DNA of 64,000 bases from Methylobacillus flagellatus KT (GCF_000013705.1 NC_007947.1:992001-1056000), one strand, 5' to 3'. Counted from the stretch's first letter, positions 1 to 9,813 are shown. The notes: generated by a model from the sequence alone, not told the origin. Program-made: numbers and translations.

Positions 1-342
1 CAACGACTGCTCATGTGCCGGCGCCTTGAAGCGGAATTCGAATGCCACGCCCCGGAAAATCAATCCCAGCAGCATCAGGATAATCGGCTGGTACAGGGCG
101 CTCAACACCACGGCATATGCGAGCGGGAAGGCTGCCATGAGGCCGGCGCCTCCCAAAACCAGCCAGGTTTCATTGCCGTCCCAGACTGGGGCTACTGTAT
201 TCATCATCACGTCACGGTCATGCTTGTCCTTGACGAACGGGAAAAGGATGCCGATTCCCAGATCGAATCCATCCATGATCACGTACATGGCAATGGCGAA
301 CAGGATGACCAGCAACCATATCATGGGTAAATCAAAATCCAT
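1..342 (-). CDS. cydB: Cytochrome bd quinol oxidase subunit II, N-terminal part (partial)
   Basis: This is the first 114 codons of the second subunit of a bd-type quinol oxidase, an inner-membrane complex that oxidises quinol and reduces oxygen to water. The rest lies beyond the left edge. The translation has hydrophobic transmembrane segments and the family signature WDGNETWLV near residue 60, followed by FRGVAFEFRFK. Its ATG follows the cydA stop after 3 bases, so the two are one operon transcribed cydA then cydB. Identity is secure; only completeness is unknown. Confidence 0.95.
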   Translation of the reverse strand, partial: MDFDLPMIWLLVILFAIAMYVIMDGFDLGIGILFPFVKDKHDRDVMMNTVAPVWDGNETWLVLGGAGLMAAFPLAYAVVLSALYQPIILMLLGLIFRGVAFEFRFKAPAHEQSL

Positions 343-345
343 CGA

Positions 346-1776
346 TTACGATTCCTTAGTGTTTGGTAATTGCGACTCCAGTGAAAAGGACGCATCCGGT
401 GTGGACAGTGGCCGCATAGGCTGCCTGGGCTGGCCCGGGCCGCCCTCTGGCTCCGGCGCTCTATGCTGCACGGGCAGGCGCATGAGATGCATCAGGTAGC
501 TGATGCCGATACCGAAAACAAAGAAGTAGACAATAATAAACAAGGCCAGTGAAGCGGCCAGAGAGCTGATGTCGTGATTGGACACCGCGTCGGCGGTACG
601 CATGATGCCATACACTACCCAGGGCTGGCGGCCTATTTCCGTGGTAAACCAGCCGGCCAGGATGGCGATTACCCCGGCAGGGCCCATCCATAATGTCATA
701 CGCAGGAATCCCTGGTGGCTGTACAAACTGCCTCGGTAGCGTAAACATAAACTCCACAGGCCCAGGGCAATCATCAGCATGCCCAGTCCGACCATGACGC
801 GGAAAGACCAGAAGATGATGCTGGCATTGGGCCGGTCTTCCGGCGGGAAATCCTTGAGCGCCGGCACCTGACCGTCCCAGCTGTGAGTCAGGATCAGGCT
901 GCCCAGATGCGGGATGCCCACGGCGAAACGGGTGGTTTCCGCTTCCATGTCCGGTAGGCCGAACAGCAATAACGGCACGCCGCCCTCATGATGCTCCCAG
1001 TGCCCTTCCATGGCTGCCAGCTTGGCGGGCTGATGTTTGAGCGTGTTCAGGCCGTGCAAGTCTCCGACGACTGCCTGTAGTGGTGCAACCACCACCAGCA
1101 TCCACATGGCCATCGACAGCATGGTGCGGGTTGCCTCCGTCTTTTGTCCTTTCAGGATATGCCATGCGCCGGCTGCCCCGACGATCAGAGCCGTTGCCAG
1201 GAAGGCGGCAATGCCCATATGGACCAGGCGATAGGGGAAAGACGGGTTGAAAATGATGGCCCACCAGTCGACGGGGACCACGACGCCATCCAATATCTCG
1301 AAACCTTGGGGGGTCTGCATCCAACTATTGGATGCCAGGATCCAGGTCGCTGAAATCAGCGTACCCAGGGCTACCATCGCTGTGGAGAACAGGTGCAGCC
1401 CAGGTCCCACCCGACTCCACCCGAACATCATTACGCCGAGAAAGCCGGCCTCAAGAAAAAATGCGGTCAATACTTCGTAAGTGAGCAAAGGGCCGGTAAC
1501 GCTGCCGGCAAAAGCAGAGAAGCCGCTCCAGTTCGTACCGAACTGATAAGCCATGACTAGCCCCGAGACCACGCCCATACCAAAGTTGACGCCGAATATC
1601 TTGAGCCAGTAGTGGTAGAGGTCCTTGTATACTTCGCGTCCGGTTTTCAACCATAAGGCTTCCAGCACGAACAGGTAACTGGCAAGACCGATGGTGATTG
1701 CTGGAAAGATGATATGGAAGGATACAGTGAACGCAAACTGGATGCGCGCCAGGTCCAGTGCTGAAATGTCTGGCAT
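346..1776 (-). CDS. cydA: Cytochrome bd quinol oxidase subunit I, CioA-type
   Basis: This is the large haem-bearing subunit of the bd quinol oxidase, with about nine membrane helices in 476 residues. The N-terminus carries the haem-ligand region SFHIIFPAITIG (His21). The loop that binds quinol is short, as in the cyanide-insensitive CioA branch rather than the longer E. coli CydA (522 residues). It is the first gene of a cydA-cydB pair. The C-terminal tail is proline-rich and probably cytoplasmic. Cyanide insensitivity is an inference from the short loop. Confidence 0.95.
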   Translation of the reverse strand: MPDISALDLARIQFAFTVSFHIIFPAITIGLASYLFVLEALWLKTGREVYKDLYHYWLKIFGVNFGMGVVSGLVMAYQFGTNWSGFSAFAGSVTGPLLTYEVLTAFFLEAGFLGVMMFGWSRVGPGLHLFSTAMVALGTLISATWILASNSWMQTPQGFEILDGVVVPVDWWAIIFNPSFPYRLVHMGIAAFLATALIVGAAGAWHILKGQKTEATRTMLSMAMWMLVVVAPLQAVVGDLHGLNTLKHQPAKLAAMEGHWEHHEGGVPLLLFGLPDMEAETTRFAVGIPHLGSLILTHSWDGQVPALKDFPPEDRPNASIIFWSFRVMVGLGMLMIALGLWSLCLRYRGSLYSHQGFLRMTLWMGPAGVIAILAGWFTTEIGRQPWVVYGIMRTADAVSNHDISSLAASLALFIIVYFFVFGIGISYLMHLMRLPVQHRAPEPEGGPGQPRQPMRPLSTPDASFSLESQLPNTKES

Positions 1777-1934
1777 GGTGGTATTCTAACTCCTTGATAA
1801 ACAACCTGAAGGCATGTCTAACCTAAAAAAGTTGCCTGGAACTCAAGATCGCTAGCTTACGGTGAGTCCTTGCCTCCCAATAGACCCAGATTCATCAAAA
1901 AATATCCATCACAGATGTCATGACAAGTGAAATC

Positions 1935-2462
1935 TCAGGGAGCAAAGCGCGCAGCCTGGGCCTCTATTGTCTCGATCGCCAGATCGAAATCCATGGATTT
2001 GTCGAAGAAATGATCCACCCCCAGCTCATTCGCCATTTGCCGGTATTGCGGATAGGTGTGGTTGGTCAGGATCAGGTAGGTGGGGCGGGGAAATGGGTAG
2101 TCGGGCCGTTGGGTTGCCTTGATGACTTCAAAACCATTGCCTTGGGCTAGTTCGATATCCACGAGCAATAGGTCGAATGGCTGTTTGTAAAGCTGTGCGA
2201 TGGCTTCATCCTGGCTTAACGCGACACCTTTGAAGGATAAGCCACGACAGTCGGACAGGATATCCATGATCGTTTCGCGCAATAGCGACGAGTCTTCGAC
2301 CAGCAATACTTTCATTGTTTTCGTATGCGGCTCCACGCTACTGCGTCTTTCCTTCATGATGATATTCATGGGCTCAAACTCATTGCTTGTGAATTCTATC
2401 GGGCAATATAAAGCACTGCCATCCGCCTTACTCCTACAATCTCTGACGTTGATTGCAGCCAT
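1935..2462 (-). CDS. Stand-alone response-regulator receiver protein
   Basis: This is a receiver domain with no output domain. The domain begins at about residue 50 (MKVLLVEDSS), with the acidic pair ED, the phosphoacceptor Asp in LLLVDIEL, the conserved Thr in LTNHTYP and Lys in FDKSMD. The first 49 residues look unlike protein and lack domain character. The true start may be the ATG at 2315, although neither start has a clear ribosome-binding site. The ATG at 2462 lies 2 bases after the stop of the upstream NarL-type regulator, so translational coupling is possible. It probably relays or buffers phosphoryl groups in the same signalling circuit. Confidence 0.85.
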   Translation of the reverse strand: MAAINVRDCRSKADGSALYCPIEFTSNEFEPMNIIMKERRSSVEPHTKTMKVLLVEDSSLLRETIMDILSDCRGLSFKGVALSQDEAIAQLYKQPFDLLLVDIELAQGNGFEVIKATQRPDYPFPRPTYLILTNHTYPQYRQMANELGVDHFFDKSMDFDLAIETIEAQAARFAP

Positions 2463-2464
2463 GA

Positions 2465-3097
2465 TTATGATATCAACTGATTCTTGATGGCATAGTAAGT
2501 GAGATCTGCATTGGTCTTCAAGCTCATTTTTTCCATGATGCGGGTACGGTAAGTGCTGACAGTTTTCACACTGATGCAGAGTTCTTCGCCGATTTCAGTG
2601 GCGCTCAGGCCGCTGGCAAGTTTGAAGAATACCTGGAATTCCCGGTCTGAAAGCGTTTCATGCAGCAGCTTTTCCGAGGGGTTGCTCAGTTCGTTAGTCA
2701 TCAGCTCGGCAAGTTCGGCCGAGATGTAGCGCTTGCCGTTGGCAACGGTGCGGATCGCCTTGATGATCTCCTCCGAGTCCGCATCCTTTGAAAGGTAGCC
2801 TTTGCATCCGCTGCGCATGAGGTTGAGTGCATATTGTTCTTCGCCGTAGCCACTCAGGATCAGTACGGGCAACTCTGGCGCAACATGTCGCAGGTCGTGC
2901 AAGGTGTCCACGCCGTTCTTGTCTGGCATGGCGATGTCCATCACGATCGCATCATATTGATTGCTGCGTACCAGCTTGATGGCCTCTAGTCCCGAGGCGG
3001 CCTCTCCGGTCACCTCGAGGTCGGATTCCAGTTCAATTAGGTTGCGCAATCCCTGTCGGACAATATTGTGGTCATCAACCAATAATATTTTTTTCAT
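2465..3097 (-). CDS. NarL/FixJ-family response regulator
   Basis: This is a two-domain DNA-binding response regulator of 210 residues. The N-terminal receiver has DD near residues 8-9, phosphoacceptor Asp in VMDIAMPDKNG, and Lys in YLSKDAD. The C-terminal LuxR-type helix-turn-helix runs from about residue 148 (LSDREFQVF...SATEIGEELCISVKTVSTYR). It is transcribed away from the CHASE3 histidine kinase at 3987, the likely cognate kinase, since that kinase has the HisKA_3 type that normally pairs with NarL regulators. The target genes are unknown; the neighbouring stress genes are candidates. Confidence 0.93.
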   Translation of the reverse strand: MKKILLVDDHNIVRQGLRNLIELESDLEVTGEAASGLEAIKLVRSNQYDAIVMDIAMPDKNGVDTLHDLRHVAPELPVLILSGYGEEQYALNLMRSGCKGYLSKDADSEEIIKAIRTVANGKRYISAELAELMTNELSNPSEKLLHETLSDREFQVFFKLASGLSATEIGEELCISVKTVSTYRTRIMEKMSLKTNADLTYYAIKNQLIS

Positions 3098-3215
3098 GTA
3101 TGCTGACGATCCTTGTCATCAAATAATCTATAGTGATTTGAGGATACTAAGATGGCTTGCCGGTCTCTGCAAGCCATCATCCAAGCTTGCCGGTGCGGTT
3201 GGCAATGCCAATGCT

Positions 3216-3629
3216 TCAATCGTCCTTGCCCAGGGCATAGCCCACCAGCACACCCGCTCCCACTGCCAGTGATAATGTGAGCAAGGAAGGCTTACGCAGC
3301 CATTGTCGCGGTTGGATCCGGCTGTTTTTCAATACCTGGGACAACTCCTTGTCCAACGACTCGGACCATTCGGAAAAATTTTCTGAAAGTTGCTCGATTA
3401 CATGCTCTGTGGCGTTACTGTGTGCGTCTGGATCCAGAATGTCCCTGAGGCTTTCGAGCAGAGCCAAGGCTTCCTTCTTGCTGTCCCGGGCCTTGTTTTC
3501 CAGCTTGCGACCCAGCTTGCGTACGGATGCCTTGCCTGCCTTGGCGCTATCGCTCAGGGTTTCCTGGGCCGTCTCCGCTAGCTCGGAAGCCTGGTCTTTT
3601 ATTTCGCTTGCTGTGTTGCTGTTGAACAT
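3216..3629 (-). CDS. DUF883/ElaB-YqjD-like membrane-anchored protein
   Basis: This is a 137-residue protein with a long, charged, alpha-helical region rich in Lys, Glu and Ala, followed by one C-terminal membrane helix (LLTLSLAVGAGVLVGYALG). This is the layout of the ElaB/YqjD family, inner-membrane proteins that bind ribosomes or DNA in stationary phase. The start at 3629 is preferred over a TTG at 3641 because GGAG lies 6 bases upstream. Its position beside DUF1328 and a two-component system suggests a stress or stationary-phase role. Confidence 0.8.
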   Translation of the reverse strand: MFNSNTASEIKDQASELAETAQETLSDSAKAGKASVRKLGRKLENKARDSKKEALALLESLRDILDPDAHSNATEHVIEQLSENFSEWSESLDKELSQVLKNSRIQPRQWLRKPSLLTLSLAVGAGVLVGYALGKDD

Positions 3630-3702
3630 GTCGTGCTCCAATACTGTCTATGAAAAAATCTCACAAAAATCCGCACCGCTCTCCTAAATACCGCGTGGCT
3701 GA

Positions 3703-3870
3703 TCAACGCTTGTGAAAAATACCCGCAACCAAGGAGACGATGGTGATGATCAGAAAAACGAAGAACAGGATCTTGGCAATTTCTGCCGCCCCTGCCGCTA
3801 TCCCGCTAAAGCCGAAAAAAGCAGCGATCAATGCGATGACAAAGAAAATTACGGAATAATGCAGCATCAT
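3703..3870 (-). CDS. DUF1328 small membrane protein
   Basis: This is a 55-residue, very hydrophobic protein with two predicted membrane helices separated by a Gly/Ala-rich turn ([19 protein letters not shown]). This pattern defines the DUF1328 (YtjA-like) family found in stress-responsive loci. An AAGGAGAAA sequence lies directly upstream of the ATG. The role is unknown. It lies between the DUF883 gene and the divergent histidine kinase. Confidence 0.85.
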   Translation of the reverse strand: MMLHYSVIFFVIALIAAFFGFSGIAAGAAEIAKILFFVFLIITIVSLVAGIFHKR

Positions 3871-3986
3871 TTTTCTCCTTGGCTGGTCAGTCTACGGTTT
3901 ACACTGTAGGCTTTTGGTCCGTCAGGAATTAGCAGACAGCCACTGAATCGCTTGTCAGAAAATACTTACACGATGTTTGGAATGTC

Positions 3987-5399
3987 ATGAATATCAACGC
4001 CATCGGCAACAAAATGAAGGGGTGGGCAGAGAGTCTGGTCAAGCGGCTCGGGGGAAAGGTATTGGCCATTCTGTTTGCCTCCATGATCTTGGCATTGGTG
4101 TCCGTGATGTTCACCGATGCCTGGCTGGTGGAAATTGAGAAGCAAAACGCCCAGATCGAACAGGTGCAGCGCAATATCACCGTCCTGCAGCAGTTGCGCA
4201 CCAGCCTCAACCTGGCTGAGAGTGCGCAACGAGGATACCTGCTGACCCAGCGCCAGGAGCTGGTTTCCACCTTTAACCAGGAAATCGATGCTGCACGCCG
4301 GCATATCCGCAAGATTGAGGGGTTGTTCAACAGTGAGAAGATCGCTATGCAGGGCAAGCAGGAGCAGAGCTGGCTGATTGCTCTCAATTCGGCCCTGGAG
4401 GCCAAGAATGCGGAGATGAAGCTGGCCATCTCACTGGTGCAGTCCGGCAAGGCGGAAGAGGCGATGCAGGTCATCAAGCTCGATCAGGGCGTCATCGAGA
4501 TGGCCAAGTTCATGCAGTATTCCCAGACTCTGCTGGATCAGCAGCACGAGGCGCAGGCGCAGTTGATGAAAAAGCGCGCGCAGACCATCGTCATCACCCG
4601 TATTGCCCTAGTCGGTACGGCACTGATCCTCCTCCTTCTCGTGATCATGGTGATCCGACAGCTGGTGCGGGAAATGAACAGCCGTGATCATTTGCGCCAG
4701 CAGCTGGCGCGAGACTGTGCGGCCTATGAGGAGCGCATTCGCAGCAACTCCCACATGATGAAGACGCTGGCACTGGATTACCAGTCCGATGTAGAGCGTG
4801 CTCGGCAAAAGCTGGCACGCGACCTACATGACGAGCTGGGTTCGATATTGACTGCCACCAAGATGGATATCTCCTGGACGATACGCCGCGTGAAGGATCA
4901 AGATCCGGAAATCGTGGAGAAGCTGGACAAGACGATGCGCTATCTGAACCAAGGCATTCAGTTCAAGCGGCAAGTCGTGCAAAACCTGCATCCCTCCATC
5001 ATTACCACGATCGGTTTCTGGCCCGCGCTAAGGTCACTGATCGAAGATATGGCGGAGCGCAATGACTGGAATCTCGATCTTATCCTGCCTGGAGAGCAGA
5101 TCGAGCTACCTGAAACCCTGGGTCTGATTGCCTACCGGGTGGTGCAGGAGAGCCTGAATAATGCCAGCAAGTATGCCTATGCCACCAGGGTATCGGTGCA
5201 TATGGTGAATGAGCTGGATTACCTCAAGTTGGAAATTGAGGATAACGGGGTGGGGGTCGACTTGAACAAGACCTCTTCCGCGACCCACGGCCTTTCTGGT
5301 ATTCGCAACCGTATCATGGCGATTGGCGGGCGGGTGGATATCGTCAGCTCTCCCAATCAGGGCTTCCTCCTAGTCGCTATCATTCCCACCAAGCTTTGA
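3987..5399 (+). CDS. CHASE3-domain sensor histidine kinase (HisKA_3 type)
   Basis: This is an inner-membrane sensor kinase of 470 residues. A first membrane helix lies at about residues 25-45, then an extracytoplasmic CHASE3-like helical domain to about 200, a second helix (about 205-225), and a cytoplasmic dimerisation domain with the phosphoacceptor His in LARDLHDELGS (about residue 282). The HATPase domain follows, with the N box VVQESLNNASKYA and G boxes DNGVG and GLSGIRNR. This HisKA_3/NarX-like architecture partners NarL-type regulators, one of which lies at 2465-3097 in the opposite direction. The signal is unknown. Confidence 0.92.
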   Translation: MNINAIGNKMKGWAESLVKRLGGKVLAILFASMILALVSVMFTDAWLVEIEKQNAQIEQVQRNITVLQQLRTSLNLAESAQRGYLLTQRQELVSTFNQEIDAARRHIRKIEGLFNSEKIAMQGKQEQSWLIALNSALEAKNAEMKLAISLVQSGKAEEAMQVIKLDQGVIEMAKFMQYSQTLLDQQHEAQAQLMKKRAQTIVITRIALVGTALILLLLVIMVIRQLVREMNSRDHLRQQLARDCAAYEERIRSNSHMMKTLALDYQSDVERARQKLARDLHDELGSILTATKMDISWTIRRVKDQDPEIVEKLDKTMRYLNQGIQFKRQVVQNLHPSIITTIGFWPALRSLIEDMAERNDWNLDLILPGEQIELPETLGLIAYRVVQESLNNASKYAYATRVSVHMVNELDYLKLEIEDNGVGVDLNKTSSATHGLSGIRNRIMAIGGRVDIVSSPNQGFLLVAIIPTKL

Positions 5400-5422
5400 G
5401 CCCGGGGCTGGGCTCTGCATCT

Positions 5423-6118
5423 CTAGAAGCGCAGGAACAAGGATGTCGAGAACACGTGGTGCATGCGGTCGAAGGTATGGCCGCGGACATACTGGTTGAC
5501 GTAGCCGATCTCGAGCCGGGCATTTGCAGCTGCCTGCCAGGCCAAGCCAGCAAATGCGCGGTTTTGGTCGAAGCCGCTCAGCGCCCCCCAGTCCGTGCTG
5601 CGTGTGCTGACGAACAATTCATCCCATACCAGCCAGTTCAGCGACTCTGTGCCTTCGATCTTTTTGATGGCGCGTACCAGCTGGCGTATGCGGTGGCCTG
5701 TGTCGTTGCCAGTGTCGAAATTGCGTTGCTCCAGCCGGGTGCGGCTAGTAATGACAATGCCGCTTGGGGTAGGAGGAAAGGTATACATGAATTGCTGCCA
5801 CCAACGTTGCTCATGGTTCTTGCCTTGGTCAGTATGTGTCCTGACGTCAGCGTAGCCCAGCCAGATGCTGGCCCGGTCTGAAAGCCAGTAGTTGATGGCA
5901 GGCCTCAAGATGGTCTGGTCATGCTCGCGGCCTTCCTCTTTCAGCCGCGGCTGTACTTCTGCGTACCAGCCGATATGCTTGTCCTCCGATAACATGCCCT
6001 CCATAGTGAGGTTGATCCAGAGCCGTCCGTCCTCTTCAACCTCGGCATGTGCCAGGCAGCTACTGGCACACAATATGGTGGTCAGCAGTGTATGCAATAA
6101 GGGTGTATCAATTCTCAT
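5423..6118 (-). CDS. DUF2490 outer-membrane beta-barrel protein
   Basis: This is a secreted protein of 231 residues with a signal peptide ending near SCLAHA. The mature part is made of alternating polar and hydrophobic strands and ends in FLRF, a C-terminal aromatic residue typical of outer-membrane barrels. The pattern (RLWINLTMEG, YAEVQPRLKEEG, RPAINYWLSDRASIWLGY) matches the DUF2490 family. The start at 6118 is chosen over 6136 because GGAGGAAGG lies upstream of it. The substrate or role is unknown. It is convergent with the histidine kinase gene. Confidence 0.8.
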   Translation of the reverse strand: MRIDTPLLHTLLTTILCASSCLAHAEVEEDGRLWINLTMEGMLSEDKHIGWYAEVQPRLKEEGREHDQTILRPAINYWLSDRASIWLGYADVRTHTDQGKNHEQRWWQQFMYTFPPTPSGIVITSRTRLEQRNFDTGNDTGHRIRQLVRAIKKIEGTESLNWLVWDELFVSTRSTDWGALSGFDQNRAFAGLAWQAAANARLEIGYVNQYVRGHTFDRMHHVFSTSLFLRF

Positions 6119-6347
6119 GCCTTTTCCTTCCTCCAACGCAATCTGCAGCCATCACGGCTGCCATGGCCTGTCATTGAGGGGGTGACTGTAACCCACCCTC
6201 GTGCAAAAGGCGAGGCCAAGGGGATGTATTGTCAGTTGGCTCTGACATGATTTGCAGCCCCATGCTGACGGTCAGAGCTGTCGGAAGACATTACCATGCA
6301 AGCACATCACTGGAATTACTTTCCTAATTTAACTGGAGGAGCACAAT

Positions 6348-6863
6348 ATGCATCGTTCGACCAAGACCAACATCATTTCCAGCGTCATCACCATCCTGCT
6401 GGGGGCGGCTGCAAGCGGCGCATGGGCAGTATCCATTTCGGAAGAGCTCAACCAGAGCCCTGACGTGAAGCAGTTTCATGAATTGGACGTCAACAATGAC
6501 GGTCACCTTACTCAAACTGAGGCGAGCCGTGATAGTTTTTACACCAAGGAGCATTTCAATGCCGCCGACAAGAACAAGGACGGCAAACTGACTCAGCAGG
6601 AATACAGTGACTACAAGACGGCCCAGCAGAAAAAGGAAGTGGGACGCGTTGTGGATGACACTACCATCACCACCAAGGTGAAAGCCAATATTCTGAAAGA
6701 AGAGGGCTTCAAGGGCCTGCAAGTCGGCGTGGAAACCTACAAGGGCGTGGTGCAGCTGAGCGGATTCGTCAGCACCAAGGCACAGATACAGAGGGCCGGA
6801 GAAATCGCCAAGGCGGTAGAGGGCGTGAAATCCGTCAAGAACAACCTGAACGTGAAAAATTAA
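6348..6863 (+). CDS. Periplasmic EF-hand plus BON domain protein
   Basis: This 171-residue protein has a signal peptide (to about AWA, residue 27), two EF-hand calcium loops (DVNNDGHLTQTE at about 45, DKNKDGKLTQQE at about 75) and a C-terminal BON domain (about 100-170; TTKVKANIL, GVVQLSGFV, GVKSVKNNL). BON domains bind phospholipid at the envelope, as in OsmY and DolP. The EF-hand fusion suggests calcium-dependent envelope protection, which is inference. An AACTGGAGGAG ribosome-binding site precedes the ATG. A strong hairpin follows the gene. Confidence 0.85.
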   Translation: MHRSTKTNIISSVITILLGAAASGAWAVSISEELNQSPDVKQFHELDVNNDGHLTQTEASRDSFYTKEHFNAADKNKDGKLTQQEYSDYKTAQQKKEVGRVVDDTTITTKVKANILKEEGFKGLQVGVETYKGVVQLSGFVSTKAQIQRAGEIAKAVEGVKSVKNNLNVKN

Positions 6864-6888
6864 ATCACTGCTGTAATGCATGACCAAA

Positions 6889-6921
6889 GAAGCCCGTGGT
6901 GTTTGACGGGCTTCTCTTTAT
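6889..6921 (+). terminator. Rho-independent terminator after the BON gene
   Basis: A 9-bp perfect stem GAAGCCCGT / ACGGGCTTC with an 8-base loop is followed by TCTTTATTTT. It lies between the convergent BON and lipocalin genes and may work in both directions. Confidence 0.8.
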
Positions 6922-6929
6922 TTTGGCTG

Positions 6930-7499
6930 CTAGCGATGCAAGGTATCCTGGTGGGGGAGTTTCATGCCGGGGGTGGAGTCATGCTCGACAAAAATCAGCT
7001 TGCTGGTATCGAAGCCCAGTTGCTGAGCCCTGGCTATCAACTCGGCCTTAATGGGATAGGATAATTCGGGTGTGCGTGACAGTATCCAGAGGTAATCGCG
7101 ATTGGGTCCCGCCACCAGCGAGAAATTGTAATTGACGTGATCCAGCACCAGGATGTTGTAGGCCCCGTAGAATGGGCCGAAGAAAGATACTTTCAGTTTG
7201 CCTGTATCGGGACCATCGACGAAATACGCTTTGCCTTCCGCTTCTTTCCAAATGCCTTTTTCAACATCGTATCCCCGGTTGATGACTTTCAGCCCGCCGT
7301 CGTCGCGCTTGCTATAGGTCGCGGTGACCTGTTGCAAGCCTCGCTCGAATGAATGATCCAGGCGAGCGATCTCGTACCAGGTGCCCAGGTATTGGTCGGG
7401 CTTGAAATGAGTGACGGGCCTGGTGCCTTCGGGCGTACCGGTGCCGGCGCATGCCAGGAGTATGCATGGAAGGAGGAGCCAGAATAGACGTTTCATCAT
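6930..7499 (-). CDS. blc: Outer-membrane lipocalin lipoprotein
   Basis: This is a bacterial lipocalin of 189 residues. A lipobox (LLAC, Cys16 or so) predicts a lipid anchor. The mature protein carries the lipocalin signature YLGTWYEIARLDHSFE near residue 38 and the third conserved region LWILSRTPEL. Members bind lysophospholipids or fatty acids and are expressed under envelope stress. No strong Shine-Dalgarno sequence is seen before the ATGATG start. It is followed by a yaiI-like gene 8 bases upstream in the same direction, so the two may be co-transcribed. Confidence 0.92.
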   Translation of the reverse strand: MMKRLFWLLLPCILLACAGTGTPEGTRPVTHFKPDQYLGTWYEIARLDHSFERGLQQVTATYSKRDDGGLKVINRGYDVEKGIWKEAEGKAYFVDGPDTGKLKVSFFGPFYGAYNILVLDHVNYNFSLVAGPNRDYLWILSRTPELSYPIKAELIARAQQLGFDTSKLIFVEHDSTPGMKLPHQDTLHR

Positions 7500-7507
7500 G
7501 GTGGTTT

Positions 7508-7960
7508 CTATCCGGATAATGATGTTGCAATGAAGCGGTCAAGTGCCGCTGCGAACGCCTGCCGGTCTGCCTGGCTGAATGAAGCCGGGCCGCCCAGTGC
7601 CACACCGCTGCTGCGCAAGTCTTCCATGAAGTGCCGCATGGCAAGCCGCTCGCCTATGCTGCCCTTGTCATACATTTCTCCGCGCGGGTTGAGCGCGTGG
7701 GCGTCTTTTGCAATCACCTCTGCTGCAAGCGGAATATCTGCGGTAATGACAAGATCGCCTGGCTGAAGTTTTTGCACGATCTCCTTGTCCGCCACATCGA
7801 ACCCATCCGGCACCTGCAAAGCGCGGATATGGGGTGAGGGCGGTACCCGCAGCAGTTTGTTGGCCACCAGTGTGACCATGATGCCGGTCCGGTCTGCAGC
7901 GCGGAACAGGATTTCCTTCACCGCTACCGGACATGCATCTGCATCAACCCAGATATGCAT
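7508..7960 (-). CDS. yaiI: YaiI/YqxD family protein (UPF0178)
   Basis: This 150-residue protein opens with the family signature [15 protein letters not shown]. It also has conserved DxxI and [12 protein letters not shown], and a NPRGEMYD motif. The acidic pattern resembles a PIN/NYN-like nuclease fold, but no biochemical role is established. It lies between recQ and blc on the same strand. Confidence 0.9.
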   Translation of the reverse strand: MHIWVDADACPVAVKEILFRAADRTGIMVTLVANKLLRVPPSPHIRALQVPDGFDVADKEIVQKLQPGDLVITADIPLAAEVIAKDAHALNPRGEMYDKGSIGERLAMRHFMEDLRSSGVALGGPASFSQADRQAFAAALDRFIATSLSG

Positions 7961-7977
7961 GGCGAGTGTCCTTTGTC

Positions 7978-9813
7978 TTAATGGGCATATTCTTCCAGTA
8001 CTTCGAGGAACGCGTCCCCGTATCGTGCCAGCTTGGCCGCGCCTATGCCGCTGATGCGGCCCATTTCCGGCAGACTGCCGGGTTTCTGGTTGAGTATTTC
8101 CAGCAGGGTGCTGTCGTGAAAAATGACATAGGGAGGCACTTCCTGCTCGCGGGCAAGCTCCAGCCGCTTGGCCTTGAGTGCGAGCCAGAGCGGGTCGTCC
8201 TGCACTTCATTGTAGGCTTCGCGGCTGCGGCTCGCGCGCTCGGCTTTGCTTGAGCTTGCACGCACATCGGGTGGGTCGCTGCGCAGCCAGATTTCCGTTT
8301 CCCCGCGCAGCAATGGTCGGGCTTCCTCAGTAAGACGCAAGCCGCCGTAGCCTTCCATGTCGGTGGAGAGTAGCCCGGACGCCACCAGCTGGCGGAACAC
8401 GCTGCTCCATTGCGCCTGGTTCAGGGCCTTGCCGATGCCGAAGGTAGACAACGACTGGTGGTTGAAGCGCTTGATCTGCTCCGTCGTCTTGCCCAACAGG
8501 ATATCGATGAGGTGGCCCGCGCCGAAGCGTTGACCGCTGCGGAACACGCATGAGAGTGCCATGCGGGCTGCCTCGGTGCCGTTCCAGGTGTCCACCGGGC
8601 TGAGGCAGTTGTCGCACTGTCCGCAATTGCCCGGGTGCTGCTCACCAAAGTAGCGCAAGATGGCTTGGTGGCGGCAGGCCGTGGATTCGCAAAAGCCCAG
8701 CAGGGCGTCCAGCTTCTGCCGTTCCAGGCGCTTTCTCTCCTCCGGCGTGTCGCTGCCGTCGAGCAATTGGCGCATATTGACCACGTCACCCAGGCCATAC
8801 ACCATCCATGCGTCCGCATCCAGGCCGTCGCGGCCAGCGCGCCCGGTTTCCTGATAATAGCCTTCCATACTCTTGGGCAGGTCGAGATGGACGACGAAGC
8901 GCACGTTGGGCTTGTCTATCCCCATGCCGAAGGCTACGGTGGCGACCATGATGATGCCTTCCTCACGTAGGAAGCGCTGTTGGTTGGCCTGGCGCACTGT
9001 GGCGTCAAGTCCCGCATGGTAGGGCAGTGCATCCCAGCCCTGCTCCTTGAGCCAGGCTGCTGTTTCCTCCACCTTGCGGCGCGACAGGCAATAGATGATG
9101 CCCGCGTCGTTGGGGTGCTCGGATTCGAGGAAGCCGAGCAACTGCTTGCGGGCGTTGTTCTTCAGCGCTACGCGGTAGCGGATGTTGGGGCGGTCAAAGC
9201 TGGAAATGAATTGCCGCGCGTGCTCCAGTCCCAGGCGCTCGACAATTTCGTTGCGGGTCGGCGTATCGGCAGTGGCGGTAAGCGCGATGCGCGGTACTTC
9301 GGGGAATTCCTCGTGCAGCACCGTCAACTGACGGTATTCTGGCCGGAAGTCATGTCCCCATTGCGATACGCAATGCGCTTCGTCGATCGCGAACAAGGCA
9401 ATACCGAAGCGCTGCTGGATGTCATGCAGGGTGCTGAGAAAGCTCGGTGTCATGAGCCGCTCTGGCGCGACGTACAACACCTTCAGCTCTCCGCGCATCA
9501 AGGCCTGATAAACATGGCGTGCGGTATCGGCATCCAGGCTGGAATTGAGGAAGGCCGCCTGGATGCCAAGCTGGCGCAGGGCATCCACCTGGTCCTGCAT
9601 CAAGGCGATCAGCGGGGAAACGACAATGCCGACGCCTGGTCGCAGCAGAGAGGGAATCTGGTAGCAGAGCGACTTGCCGCCACCTGTCGGCATGAGCACC
9701 AGCGCGTCGCCACCGTCAACCACATGATTGACAATGGCTTCCTGCTCGCCACGAAAGGCACTATAGCCAAAAGTTTGCTCCAGCAGTTGCTGGGCGGCAG
9801 TGTTTGCCTGCAT
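7978..9813 (-). CDS. recQ: ATP-dependent DNA helicase RecQ
   Basis: This is a 3'-5' superfamily 2 DNA helicase used in recombination and fork repair. It has 611 residues, the usual length. Motif I is [13 protein letters not shown] (about 41), motif II is [19 protein letters not shown], and the aromatic-rich loop is present. Motif VI is [12 protein letters not shown]. The zinc-binding site is Cys-rich (CESTACR, CGQCDNC), followed by a winged helix and a C-terminal HRDC domain. It is 12 bases downstream of rhlE on the same strand. Confidence 0.97.
   Translation of the reverse strand: MQANTAAQQLLEQTFGYSAFRGEQEAIVNHVVDGGDALVLMPTGGGKSLCYQIPSLLRPGVGIVVSPLIALMQDQVDALRQLGIQAAFLNSSLDADTARHVYQALMRGELKVLYVAPERLMTPSFLSTLHDIQQRFGIALFAIDEAHCVSQWGHDFRPEYRQLTVLHEEFPEVPRIALTATADTPTRNEIVERLGLEHARQFISSFDRPNIRYRVALKNNARKQLLGFLESEHPNDAGIIYCLSRRKVEETAAWLKEQGWDALPYHAGLDATVRQANQQRFLREEGIIMVATVAFGMGIDKPNVRFVVHLDLPKSMEGYYQETGRAGRDGLDADAWMVYGLGDVVNMRQLLDGSDTPEERKRLERQKLDALLGFCESTACRHQAILRYFGEQHPGNCGQCDNCLSPVDTWNGTEAARMALSCVFRSGQRFGAGHLIDILLGKTTEQIKRFNHQSLSTFGIGKALNQAQWSSVFRQLVASGLLSTDMEGYGGLRLTEEARPLLRGETEIWLRSDPPDVRASSSKAERASRSREAYNEVQDDPLWLALKAKRLELAREQEVPPYVIFHDSTLLEILNQKPGSLPEMGRISGIGAAKLARYGDAFLEVLEEYAH

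Noticed and set aside
3929-4477. A 182-codon minus-strand frame opposite the histidine kinase
   Set aside because: The kinase on the plus strand has clear motifs throughout; the antisense frame is rich in Ser, Leu and Arg and lacks any motif.
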